Shown here: one piece after another, positions 24,666 through 36,825 of the stretch | Position numbering within the stretch: position 1 is the first letter of the stretch | Layout: each line of letters begins with the position of its first letter | NCBI RefSeq assembly: GCF_014851395.1 | Contig: NW_024040817.1 | Coordinates: forward strand, 17,727,610-17,791,609 | DNA length: 64,000 nt | DNA from: Micropterus salmoides | Taxonomy: Eukaryota; Chordata; Actinopteri; Centrarchiformes; Centrarchidae | Direction of reading: 5' to 3' | Made by a program: the position numbers and the translations under genes | The notes under the pieces: generated by a model | Seen by the model: only the letters and a program-made list of their open reading frames with translations | Told to the model about the DNA's origin: nothing | Databases searched by the model: none

Positions 24666-25340
24666 ATAGCTGCAACTAATGGTTACGCTTTGATTCCACG
24701 AGGCCCGGCGCTATAATTTTGCGTCTGTAACCCCGTTTTGTTCCGACCTTTGCTCAGCTTCATACCCCACCGGGGGTGTTAAATAAGTGGAGCGTTTTGC
24801 CTGCGTTGATTATTAGTATACAACTGGAATTTTGCCCACAGTGTTTTATTTTGAAAATTTACCAAATTCTCTATGCTGTTTCTGTGTCTGACTTCCCAGT
24901 TCAATCTGCTCTCTGCAGCTTGACGCGACTTCTGTCAAAAATAGACCAGCCACATATTCTCCACAGAGCAGAGCGGAGAGCTGCTTCTGGAACACACTGC
25001 GGCGCAACAGGTGGAATCACAAGCATTGTCTATAATGGCTGCATTGAACACCGGTGGCGGGACTGCAGCCGGAAAGCCTCACACCCGAGACTGATGGAAT
25101 CAAGCCTTTATGTTCATTACTGATTAATCCGATGATTATTTTCTCATTTAATCGTTTAACCATTTGGTCAGAAATGTGTAAAAAGTGTCAGAAAATAGTG
25201 AAAATTGGCCCGCGCAATTTATCATAGTCAGAATTTACATATTCAATTTGCCTGTTTTGTGTGATCAACAGTTCAAGAGGCTTTAATTTACTTTCATAGA
25301 AGAAAAAAAAGCTGCAATTATTCCAATTTGAGAGGCAACA
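24666..25340 (+). repeat. Fish interspersed repeat, copy 2, split by an insertion
   Basis: AGCTATAGCTGCAACTAATGG (24666-24682) is the normal start of this family. The continuation TGATTAATCCGATGATTATTTTC appears only after 25120. Downstream blocks GTCAGAAAATAGTGAAAATTG and CAACAGTTCAAGAGGC match copy 1. The gap is filled by the TIR element at 24687-25116. Confidence 0.7.
24687..25116 (+). mobile_element. Unnamed TIR element with TTAC flanks, copy 1
   Basis: The core (~24840-25030) is homologous to 59327-59520, sharing GTGTTTTATTTTGAAAAT, GTCAAAAATAGACC and TCACAAGCATTG in order. Edges show short inverted similarity (CTTTGATTCCA against the complement of TGGAATCAAG). TTAC lies on both sides (24683-24686, 25117-25120). 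No coding capacity is seen. Confidence 0.6.
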
Positions 25341-27493
25341 AGATCTTGCAGCATACACTCCATATATAGGGTGTCAGTTACTAACAAAGCATATTGTTTT
25401 TTTATGGGTTATTCTTCCTCACTATTTAAAGCAAATCCTCTTTAACGTTTATCACACCTCATCTTTGTGCTCCTATGATCTTGTTGTGTGGGTGGCGCAT
25501 GGTGAGAAATACAAGCAGGCAACCAGACTCAGATGACGGGAGTGTGAACATTTCTTAGCTGAAGTCAGGTTGAGGACGGGCTGACAGGTGTGGGATGTGT
25601 GACACCGAGGGTCTGCAAGGAACACGACGCTAAACTGAACGCCTGTGGAGACAAATGATAAAACACACACAACTGTAGACTAATGCTGCTGTATTTGCTT
25701 GTCAGCACACACACAAACACACTTTCTTTTCTCCTACATGTCAGAATGGAAGAAAAAGAACTGTTATTTTTACTGATGGTGCCTCCATGTGTCCACATCT
25801 AGGACAGAGAACCCTACTGTTGTGTGCGCTGAAGGTGAACTGCTTCGCCATTATGGGCATAGCCAGGCAGACTGGCACTAATTGGCATGAATGGGCATGG
25901 CAGCGGCCATTGTGTAGATGAAGGAGAAGTGGGCGACAGCTCAGCATGTGCCCTTGTCTGTGAATAATGTGTTCCACCTTTTCAAAGGCACAAGGACAAA
26001 AAATGTCAGACAGGCAGCAGCACTGGTTGAGCACGCAGGCTCGCACAGATCATCAAAGGCCTCAACCGCTCTACACAAAAACATATCCTACACCCCTGAG
26101 ACTCAACAGGACACACATGCAGTACACACTGGAGCCACACCGAACTCAGCCATCAACCAAACAAACAAATTCCACATACACACACACTCCACAGGTGTCT
26201 GCATGCTGCCAAGCAGTGTGTATACTCCTTAGGCCAAAAGCTAGGTTCTGTACACAACAATAGGCTTTGATAAAATACATAACCCATATGCATGTCCATT
26301 CACTCAATACAATCAAATGTATATAATCATGTTGAATAGCCACACTGATTGCTGTCAGACTCCCAGAAGGGAAAATGGCTCCTGTAAATTGGGCACTTTC
26401 AATGGAGTAAAGCATGTACTTTGTGTGATGTTGAGCAAAGGGTCAACGTTTTATGTTACAACAAGCCTGTTGAAACATAAAATGAAGATGTCAAATTGCC
26501 TTGTTAATAATTTTACTTTATGAATAACTAAATATGGATGGTAACCCTGCACTACGATGATACTGTACTTGGGGTTCATTACAATAAAACTAAAAAGATA
26601 TGATGATACTATGATACCTACCAGAGACTGAATTTGTGCATTTAAGTCTGAGTGAATATACTTAAGAATAAATGTCATTATTTAAAGAGGACAATTACAG
26701 TAAATATAAGATAAAATTTCAACTTTTAACAATAAATATCATTGCAATTGTAATAATTTTGAAGCCAAATAAAGCCAAACATACATAAAAATGCTGCCAA
26801 ACCCCACATAAGGATAAAAAACAAAGAAAAAGTTTTACGTGCTGAAGGCCCTCAGGCCAAACGAGAATCAGATCAATGTTGGCTGAAAACATGGATCGAC
26901 ATCGGAAAGGAGTCATGGAGAGACCTCTGCTTTGTTGACCCAGAGTTGGCTTTCATCCTATTGGACAGGTAAACTTACATAACTGCAAATCATGTGGAAT
27001 ATATTGTGATTTTGTGTTTTAGTTAGCTCAAGTTAGATAACGTTAGCTTGCCAGCTAACACCTACCAATTACCAACATTATCCTGTGCAAAATAGTTGTA
27101 TCACTTGCCACATCACTTCACCAGCAAACATGATCCATATTACTATTCTGTGTACCGATGATGTGTCAAAATGTTGATTTTAGCCTGCAAGAAATGATGT
27201 AACGGTACAAAGCAAATGTGGAACAATTTGTTCTAATAGCCAATAGTGATGCAAGGCAGGGGCACCCAGCTAGATTAGTATGGATCTGGCATTGTTTGCT
27301 TCATAACGTTCAATTTAGATTTACTGTAGTTTTGCCGATACTCAGCTTTTTCATCAGTCTAAGTTGCCATAACTTACATGTCCCACATAATATACAATAA
27401 TGCAACATAATGGTACATACAAACAGAGATGAAAGGAAATGCCATCTTACTGACATTCTCTGGATGGGCCTTTTCAAAAAGCTGTGGCAGTCT

Positions 27494-27508
27494 CACACAC
27501 GCACACGC

Positions 27509-27565
<57 letters not shown>
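27494..27565. repeat. (CA)n microsatellite
   Basis: About 36 units, with CG interruptions at the left end. Confidence 0.95.
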
Positions 27566-27568
<3 letters not shown>

Positions 27569-30500
27569 GTCTTTAGGGTGGTGGCATGTATCCTTACAAA
27601 ATACAAAACCCTGTGACCCTGACCCATTTTCAATGCCAAAACCAATTTTTGCCTAGAAGACCACTGACACTGTGCGTGTTTATAGTTTGACAGTGCTTAT
27701 GTAATGATTTGCAGTGGAAAGGGGGGGGGGGTGAGGAACAAAGAAGGGAGGGGCAGGTGAAAAGAGGAAAGGAGAGAAGGATGAAGGGAGGAGGAGAGGG
27801 AAAGCAGGATAAAATAACAAGAAAAAGACAGGGGAGCAGGAAAAAGATGGAGAGAGACAGTGATGTCACTTTGTAGTGGCACTGCAGTGAGAGGGACAGC
27901 GATAGAAAGCGAGAGAGTGAAAGAAAAAGGCAAAAGGGACATCGAGAAAGAGACTTAGCAGATCTATTAGCTGATTTAAGTCATGCAGACAACCTCCCAC
28001 TCCTTAGGCAATTGATTCGAGGATATTGTGCAAAATGCTGTGTGTGTGTGTATCTGTGTGTGAGTGAGTGACAGTGAAACTCTGGCTTTGGGCCTCGGGG
28101 CATAATGTAGTACTACTAGAAATCTCTCTTTTGAGATTGCACTAGTCTTTCTCCTCTTAGTGTGTGTGTGAGAGAGCATGCATGTAGACATTCGTGTGTG
28201 TGTGTGTTTGTGTGTTTGTGTGCAGGCCTGCTTGTGTGTGTGTGTGCGAGAGAGTGAGATAAGCAAAGAGAGAGGGAATGAAAAAAAAACAGCAAAAACC
28301 CAGCAGTTTGCAACTAAAGCAGCATGTAAATGTGAGTTTCAGTCACTGTGTGAGCATGTGTGTTCTTCTTCTACTCATGCTGTGGGTCCTGTTCCCATAA
28401 GGTACACCATTACATTTAAGGGTAACGTCTTTTGATTAATGTAAGGGTTAGGTTTAGCATGTAGAGCTTATGGTTAAGTCTCTAGAGAATGAATGTAAGT
28501 CAACACAATGTCCTTCTATGTGACAAAAACAAGTTTGTGTATCTGTCTGTGTGAGTGTTTCAAGAGGACAGCATAAAGGAATGCCTCGGTTCAAGACTTG
28601 CCAAGAGCACTTTTCCCATACGCCAGGGAGCCAAGACTTCCCCAACCAGCCAAGAATAGCACTGACTCTCTCTCTCTCTCTCTCTCTCTCACCCACACGC
28701 ACACAAACTTAAGCGCTCACACTTTTTACTCTTTGGATTCAACGAGAAAGAGGGTGATAGAGTGAAGTAGGTAAAGTACGTGCCTCACACACTTCAACCA
28801 GCACAGTGGAAAGAGAAACAGAAAGAAAGAAAGAGAAAAAAAGAGGCACGTTTCTGAGACATTATACTTACATTGTAAACCTTGTACAAGGTTTGAAAAT
28901 ATTGTACATGTGGTCATGCCAAGAAAGCACATTTGAATTTGAGAAGACCGAAACAAGAGAGAAAAAACACAGAAGCCTCACTTTCTGGTCAAACATGCGC
29001 TTTGGCAACATGTTTTTGCTCAAAATGTCACGGCAATAAAGCTTCGCTGAATTGAGCTGAAATGAACTGAGAGGCAGAGAGAAGGAGTGGAAAAGAGAAA
29101 GCAAGTGAGAGAGGAGGACATGGAGAAAAGAGAGAGCATACGACATACAGACAGACATTCCAGCAGGGAAACTGCAGCACATTCCAAAATGACTGCTCCC
29201 TGTGTGGTAAATGAGATTGCTCTGTCTGTGAAAGTGCACGTACATGTGCATGTTTGTGTACACTTAAACAAGCATGTCTGTTTAAGACAGAGGACTAGAG
29301 CGCACTCCTTACTCCCATTGTGAGGCGCCAAATGTTGAGGCAACAGAAGCAAACAGGCAGCAAAATGGTTTCCATTTCAAAAGCATTAAAATACTGTATA
29401 ATAATATAAATATTTTTCTCCTAAAAACTGGTTAATAGCAATTTTTAAGTATGACTGACTTATCACTCTCTCCAATTCTGCATCACAAAGAACTTTAATG
29501 AAGTACTGTGCCATGAGATCAGAACTGAAAGAGTGTCTTGGATGAGGGACGAAACATCTTCTAGTTTTTCTTCTACAAAGTCCAGTTGCCTTTGACCTCA
29601 ACCTTCGTTGGATACTGTGCCAGATCTGATTTCAACCAAGAAATGGTCCTTAATATTTGTGACCAGATTGGGCAATTATGTGACAACATAGTGGGCCCAA
29701 TTTGAAAACCACACCTATCTACCTAGCCAAATAAAATTGCATCACTCATTCAAGCAAATACATTATTGGCTGTGGCTTCTAGATTTTCCGGCTTTCTCTA
29801 TAGCTGAGGTTGCTTCTCAATATTCAAGGCTATCCCATATTACTTTTTAATGCCTGCACTGGGCAATAATGAAATGTTTTAATTAGTTTGTGTATTGTGT
29901 ATGTGTATTAGTAGATCAAAACTGTACAGATCAGTGGTGCCTTGAGACTTAACCTGCCAATTAGTGTACTGACACTAGCAAATTTAAACCTTAATCTTAC
30001 ACTCTGCATGCAGACTCCTGGTGGAGGTCGGTTAGTGCTGGTTATTAAAGGCACCCATGTCAATGATTATTATTGTTTATTATTCATAACAGCAGACTGT
30101 CCATCAGGGAAAGAGGAAAGTGGAAAACTATATCTTCAAACATGCAAGGCACTCTGAGGGAAAGAACTTGAAAAACTCAGATCTTTGTTCCTATTGATAT
30201 TCTCCCTGGAAAACTGCCTTCTAGCGAGCAAAGAGAGTATCCATCAACCAGGAGGCCTGAGTTCAAACGTTTGACCTCAAGCATTTGCTCCGCTCAAATG
30301 TCTGCGAGCAAAATAATCGCCAGCAGCTCCAAATTACCCTGCGATCTTACTTCCCTCTGGAAGGTGGGAAAGAGAGAATGAGAATTTCTCCTCTGGGAAT
30401 CAATATTACCACAAAAAAGACAGCACTTGTGCTGCGAGTAATTCAGAGAAAAATCTAAGTGGTTGTAGCTTTTGGTAGGCTAGCAATTTAAAGAATGACG

Positions 30501-31995
30501 CATTTGTTTATGTAGAGATTCATCAATGAACATGTATAGAAATTAGATACTCAAACACACACACATAGGTAATAAATATAAACAAAGCGATACACTACAA
30601 TACCTTCCCCCCTCCTCAGGCCTTACAGAGACATTATTTATAGGGTGTTTTTCACACTCTCAGCACTACCAATAAGGCTTCTATTCTCACAGGAAGACCC
30701 TTCACTAACTGGTTCCTGAAGGTGTTATGCATGGAAATACATTGCTGCCACTAGGCAGACTAGCTTTCCCTTACCCTAAAAATGCAAGGCAGTAAACAAA
30801 CTTAGTTAGCCCACCGGCTTCAGTTCAGTAACTGAAAGACACCTTCTTTGTTTCTGACTGTTTTTCTTACCAATATACAAAGGTTTGAAAGAATGGGTGA
30901 ATGAATAACTACCAATAATCTACCATGTGGTTTGATACTCTTATTATATTTCATGACAGAGAATGAGGATTAGGAGAGTACGCCACAAATTTCGACCAAG
31001 CCAAAGATTTACGATGTGCCGTGGTTCAGAGCAAAACCTTGATTCAGTCACTGCTAGCTGTGCATGTGATGAGCTGCCACTTCAGTCACGTTAAAATCAA
31101 ATGCACTTTACTTAACATACATCTGGGCTATGGCCAGGGTGACAGGTTTATCATCAAAACAAGGCTCTTGGCTATAGAGACAACACAGGGCTGAAAAGTC
31201 CTTCATGTCAGGACTAATAACATCAAATTAAACACGATAGTCAGACTAGCAGCTTTTAGTTTGCTACCAACATGGTAGCAGTTTGTCAGTAATGATTCAG
31301 CAGTACTGTAAGCAGTGAACCACTGTCTTCAAACTTATCATGCACAACCTCAGTTCAAGCGCAAGTAAAAACATGATAATGGTCACCAGCTATTCATAAG
31401 CCAGCTTACATTGCAAAAAAACAACAATTTATTTAAATGAAAACCATGATATAGGCATGGCACTTATTAACAGAAGGGACAGGGATAATCTCACCTCATT
31501 CAACACAACTCCTCCAGACCCCCCTGGTTTGTCAGCAGGTGGTACAGCCCATGGAGAGGGTTCCAGACTATCCAAGAATGCAGTGTGTTGACTCAAGGAC
31601 TCTGCACTCCCTGGTGGGTGAAAACAACCAAAGTTGAAACTAAATTTGGAAAACAACTTTTTATCATCCCCACAATTTCTGAATGTAATATGTACATACA
31701 TAGCAGAACACACTGGTATACTGTGTTGTAAGTATCAGCAGGAACTACACACAGCAGAATGTATTTGGATACACAACTCAGGATGCAATGCAAGGTTTAT
31801 TGAACAAAGAAACACAAAGTGTTTCAGCTTTGTAGTAACTCAGCTTTGATCCATATGCATAAACAGCAACATGGGATTCTCCCCCCCACACACACACTGC
31901 ATATACATATAGACTTTAAAAAAAAAATTCTGCTCATTCTTCCTGTTCCCTTCAGCACTTTAGACCTTGCGCATGTTTGACATTTTGATGGTGCA

Positions 31996-32033
31996 ATTTC
32001 ATTCTGTAGCGATTTCATTCTGTAGCGATTTCA
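31996..32033 (+). repeat. 16-bp tandem repeat
   Basis: ATTTCATTCTGTAGCG occurs twice exactly (31996-32011, 32012-32027) plus six bases of a third unit. Confidence 0.9.
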
Positions 32034-32869
32034 AACTGAAATGTAAATACAGGTCATCGTTATCAACAGGACCTGCCATATTCAGTGCATCTTTAAAGAC
32101 ATCTAATGCACAACAAGCTGACTTAAGCATACACCCACACACTGGTATAAGAGACAGGCTGGCTGATTGTAGAACAGCGTGCATACACACTCTGTGGGAC
32201 TAATTAGGCAGGTTGTGGTGGAATGATGGGGATGTTAGGCAGATACGAGAAATATGTTCCCTGCTGTTAGTCAGCTGCAGTGTGTGTGTGTGGGGGGGGG
32301 GGGGGACGTCAAACATCCTACTGACCCACTTCTTACATATCTGAAGACAAGGAAACAGGTGGATAGGATTGTGTGTATGTGTGTGTGTGTGTGCGTGCGT
32401 GTGCGCTGTTTAGCTGTAGGAAAGCAGATTATTGTGGTCGAAGGAAGACAGAGGGGGGAATTACAGTACGTGGCTGGTTTTGTGTGTTAGTAATGATAAA
32501 ATATATCATTCTATGTCCACTTCTTATGTTTTGCATGGTGACTCTATTCTACAGGGGATTGAGAGCTACGGTGGAAATGAGATACGATAATGGGACAGTG
32601 AGGCAGATGCATAACGAGAGAAAGAAACAGAGGAATGTCTGGTATGGCAGACATGGGAGAAAATCACTAGGCTTCCACAGTTGGTTATAGTATAGCACAC
32701 ACACAAATTAAATTGGCTGCACACAGAAAACCATAGGGTTTGTGCTAAAGACTAAATCTGTAATGTGTGTATGTAAGGAAGAAACAGAGGAAGAAAAAAT
32801 AGATGTGTACTGGGGCCATGGATTAGCAGACACCAACTGGGTAAAGGAATCCATCATATGATTTTAAAA

Positions 32870-33260
32870 AGGCAACAGAGAAAGAGGAATGGAGGTAAAA
32901 GAAGAAGGGATAAAGACAGAGAAAGAGAAGACAGCTACAAAGAGTGAGAAATAGCAAAAAAGTTAAAAGACGAGAAAACGTAGGAGAGATCCAGAGGCAA
33001 CAGGAAAGAAGACAGATGGAGAGAATAGAAATTACGATGAGGTAAAGCAGCAGAGAGAAAGAGAGGCAATAGGAAGGCAGAGATAAAGAGAGACAAAGAG
33101 AGAAACAGATGGTGGCAGAGAAGAGGCAGATAGAAACTCACTGGGAGGACAACACTGGCACAGCCAGAGAGGCACAGCGGGGAGTATGGAAAGCTGAAAA
33201 ATGTCAGCGAGAAAGGGAGGGGGAGATAAGTGAGAGGGAGGGCAGAGCAGGACAGAGAGT
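32870..33260. repeat. Polypurine/polypyrimidine block
   Basis: About 390 bases on the plus strand consist mostly of A and G with few pyrimidines. On the atxn1-sense strand this is a long polypyrimidine tract. Open frames on its minus strand are compositional artefacts. Confidence 0.7.
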
Positions 33261-33698
33261 GGCGGTTTCATTCCAAAACTCTCCCAACTATTAGGGAAAA
33301 TACTATGATACCTGCTAGCCTTTGATGTCAAGTTTAACCACCTGTTATGGCCCTGCTCTGAGACCACCAGGGAAGCACACTCAAGGTTAGTTTTGTTTAA
33401 CAAAAAAAAAAACTCCAACATAACACAAGGTGGAGCTAGGGGAGAGGGAGCCTCAAGACTACTGATATGGGGCGGGTCTTGTGTAACCTAGCGACAGAGT
33501 CAAGCTGCCTCCAGTTCCTTGATGGCCTCCGGTTCTTCTAAAATATGACGAAAAGACAAAAGCCAGTCCTGACTGGTTGTACATTTTCTTTTATGAAAAG
33601 AATGTAGAGTAAACATGAAGTGACCTCAAATGAGACCTCAGTGCTGATATAAATACTTCTCAGCATCTCAAACACACACCACCCCTCAGTGTACACTT

Positions 33699-33699
<1 letters not shown>

Positions 33700-33770
<71 letters not shown>

Positions 33771-33772
33771 AC
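33700..33772. repeat. Compound (CT)n(CA)n microsatellite
   Basis: TGTC units pass into CT and then CA dinucleotides. Confidence 0.95.
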
Positions 33773-33984
33773 CTGAACCTGTCTCAATCCATCATGTCCA
33801 ATCCAGAAATCAGGCAGGTTAAATTAGTCAGGAATGGTTCAGTGTAAACCACATTAAGTGAACGGCTGATTGAATTGCAAAGCGCAGTGGGGAAGCAAGC
33901 ACCTGCTATGAATGTGTGGGTCATTGGATGAGCGCAAAGCCAGTGAGCTTTTGAGGTTTTTCTCTGCATTGTACCTACACTACA

Positions 33985-34030
33985 GTGCATTACATTCATT
34001 TACCAGATGCTTTTGTCCAAAGTGACTTAT
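33985..34030 (-). mobile_element. SINE 3' tail fragment
   Basis: The minus strand reads AAGTCACTTTGGACAAAAGC followed by TAAATGAATGTAATG. This is the 3' tail shared by many fish tRNA-derived SINEs and also seen at 56703-56750. The tRNA-like head is absent. Confidence 0.7.
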
Positions 34031-34984
34031 AAAAAGTGCATTCAACCTCCAAACAAACAACAAGAGCACGTTCAGTGGCACAGCACAAGTGCACAGATGA
34101 CAAAAGAAAAATACAGTTTTGATGTATGTTTTTTAAGTCTACTTCAGACTGAAAGGCTGGGGTTTAAAGAGATGTTTCATGCATATTGAAGCATCTACTT
34201 GACACTGTCATCAAGAGAAACTTACAGTGAGCAATCTTCTTATTTAAAACATTTCTGGCTGTTCATTTCTAACTGCAATGCACTACATGAAATGCTAGGG
34301 GCAGTATACGCTAACACTGTCTGCCATTACTAATGAAGTTGAAGCATTCATGCGAGAAGCAGAAAGCAATGCCGAACGAGGCTAACAACAGAACGTTTTG
34401 TTTGTTTTTTTTACAAGTTTTGTAAGCTATTTCATCACTAAATACACTTTTGAGAGGTTTTGAGGCAAGACATCAATTGTGTAGAACTTGAATATTGGCA
34501 GTAGTTTCAATGTTTGGACCACTGTTACTCTCTCGTACTCTGAGTAATGGTTTAATATTTTTAAGTAAATCAAGAAACAACTGGCTTGTGATGGAGCCTA
34601 CAGAACATTCTCCACTTATAAAACTTATAAGCACTTTGGAAAAACAAGCTACAAAAGTATTACGAAAGGGGACTGTTGCTTTATTATTCTAACTAGACAT
34701 TACATTGTTAGTGTACAGGTGTGTTTATAGTACTTGCTTTTAATGTGCTTTTATTTTAAATAGTAAAAATATTGTTTAAAAGTTTTAAAGTTAAAACCTT
34801 CTTGGAAATAAATCGGATTGTGAGCTTATTGTTTTGGGTTATAAAGCCTGGCTTTTACCTTGGAGCAGCCTCTCCATAGTTCTTTGCATTCTTGGTTTTG
34901 AGGTTGCATGGATGATGCTGGCTAAGAGAACACTCTTTTTCATTTAATTAGTTAAATGGTTTAATTAGGGTATGGGAGTGACAA

Positions 34985-35058
34985 AAATAACTGACTAATC
35001 GAATAAATAATTAACAGATCAGTCGACCATGAAAATAATCATTAGTTGTAGCCCTAGT
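34985..35058 (-). repeat. Fish interspersed repeat, copy 3 (terminal fragment)
   Basis: The minus strand starts ACTAGGGCTACAACTAATGA followed by TTATTTTCATGGTCGAC, the terminal segment of the family seen at 19115 and 24666. Confidence 0.65.
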
Positions 35059-35975
35059 TTGGTGTCATGCTCGGGGTGCTTTGCCAATCTTCAACAACTC
35101 AATGAGTGGGTTACACACTTAAAAAAGCACAAAAGTACAGTTTGCTGTTGTATTGTGTCACAATTTTTGGTCATTTATGAGCGTGTGTGTGTGTGTGACT
35201 ACGCGTGGTGACCTAGCTCAAAAGGAGATGATATTCAACATGTCTACCAAGTGTTCTCTGTGTGAGTGTTTCTCTGTACTTGACTACATGCTGGTGTGAT
35301 TACACCATGAATACTTCCGTCCACTCACTCACTCGCTCACCCTCCATCGCTTCATCAGTTGAATTGCTTGCATTCTTTCCATTCTCTCTTCGCCAAAGTG
35401 TAGTAAAAAAAAAAGTTGTCCGCCCACAATCTGTTGTCAAATGCTTTGCCTATACTGTACAAGTTTTGCTTTACAGTGCAGTTTTTTTAATGGCTGTAAA
35501 CTGTAGAACCACAAGTACTGTGTTCAAAGGCTAGCAAAAGATTTACCCAACAATGCCTCTAAAGGTTTGCACTGAATACAGAGTTGAACGACAAACACTA
35601 CCTTGGATTAATGGAAGGTCAAAGGTCACAATATAACTGGTTACAGAAACATGACACACAAAAAACAGTTGCACATGAATGACTTTCTAATCAAAATGCT
35701 TGACACATCTGTGTATGTATGAATATTTTTGCTTCACCTAAATTAACCTTTATAGAGAGATGTGTGGGGACATCTCAAAGGCATTCAGTTTCGCTTTCTA
35801 CATGCTTAGACCAATTACACGTCCTTCAGTACACAGCTCATCATTTCTTGGAAATATCACCATAACAATCACACACACACACACACGGACAGAATGCTTT
35901 GGTAGCTGACGTAGTGTCTGACAGCTGTTTGGTTGGTTGAGGCAGAAGAATGCAGTGAGTCTTTTCGTGTGTGTG

Positions 35976-36099
<124 letters not shown>

Positions 36100-36795
36100 A
36101 AGACCGAATGACTGACCATCACTGTATTGTAAGGGAAATGCCTTTCTCAACCACAACCCCATTTTCCTAGACTCCAACATATCTGCCATACCAAAAGTGA
36201 GGAATCAGCCCTCTGAAGGTTCAAGGTGCTCAGAGCTGGGAGGAATGTTATCTTGGGTGCACACATGTCTGGAAAGACCAGTGTCCTTTATTAATCACCA
36301 TCTTTTATCTACCACTCCACACTCTTGTGCTGTGTTACTGAAAGTGTGTACGTGGCAGCAGTGAAGGTCCAGTGCCGTAAGAGAAATTCCTGTTACTGAC
36401 CAGAACTATTTTTAATACCCAATTTTATAAAATACTGCTGGAAGAAAGGAAAGATGAAAGAAAGAATAAAAGCCAGGAAGCAAATACAAATCATTCAGTA
36501 AAGACAAACATAAAAGAAAGGTCAGCATTTCCAGGTTTACAATACTCTCTCTCTTTCTCCTTCCACTTCCCAACTCTTTCCATTTATACACCACCATTTA
36601 TAGCCATTCCCTGCTTCATAACCCTCCGGTCTGAAGTTCATGCAGGTGACATTCGTGGATGACTGCAATCAAACCACGCCGTGACAAGGAATGTTGCTGC
36701 TACAAGCTAGCTGCTACTGATCTACAGCCCACTGATACACTTGATATAGTTTTACTTCTCTTCTGACAACTGAGCTAATTTACGACACGATACAT

Positions 36796-36825
36796 GTATG
36801 TGTATTGAAAGTACGTGTATTGAAA
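36796..36825 (+). repeat. 15-bp tandem dimer
   Basis: GTATGTGTATTGAAA and GTACGTGTATTGAAA are adjacent and differ at one base. Confidence 0.85.

Larger units (their letters stand above)
25341..33984. other. Non-coding stretch rich in simple repeats
   Basis: No gene recognised. It contains (CA)n at 27494-27565, a G10 run at 27721-27730 and a long purine-rich block 27715-27960. Further on are a (CT)n at 28665-28690, a possible interspersed-repeat scrap at 29520-29600, a 16-bp tandem dimer at 31996-32027, a G14 run at 32292-32305 and a purine-rich block at 32870-33260. Confidence 0.5.

Noticed and set aside
27042..27059. Short inverted repeat GTTAGCT-TGCC-AGCTAAC
   Set aside because: Seven-base arms are expected by chance at this scale, and no element boundaries are visible around it.
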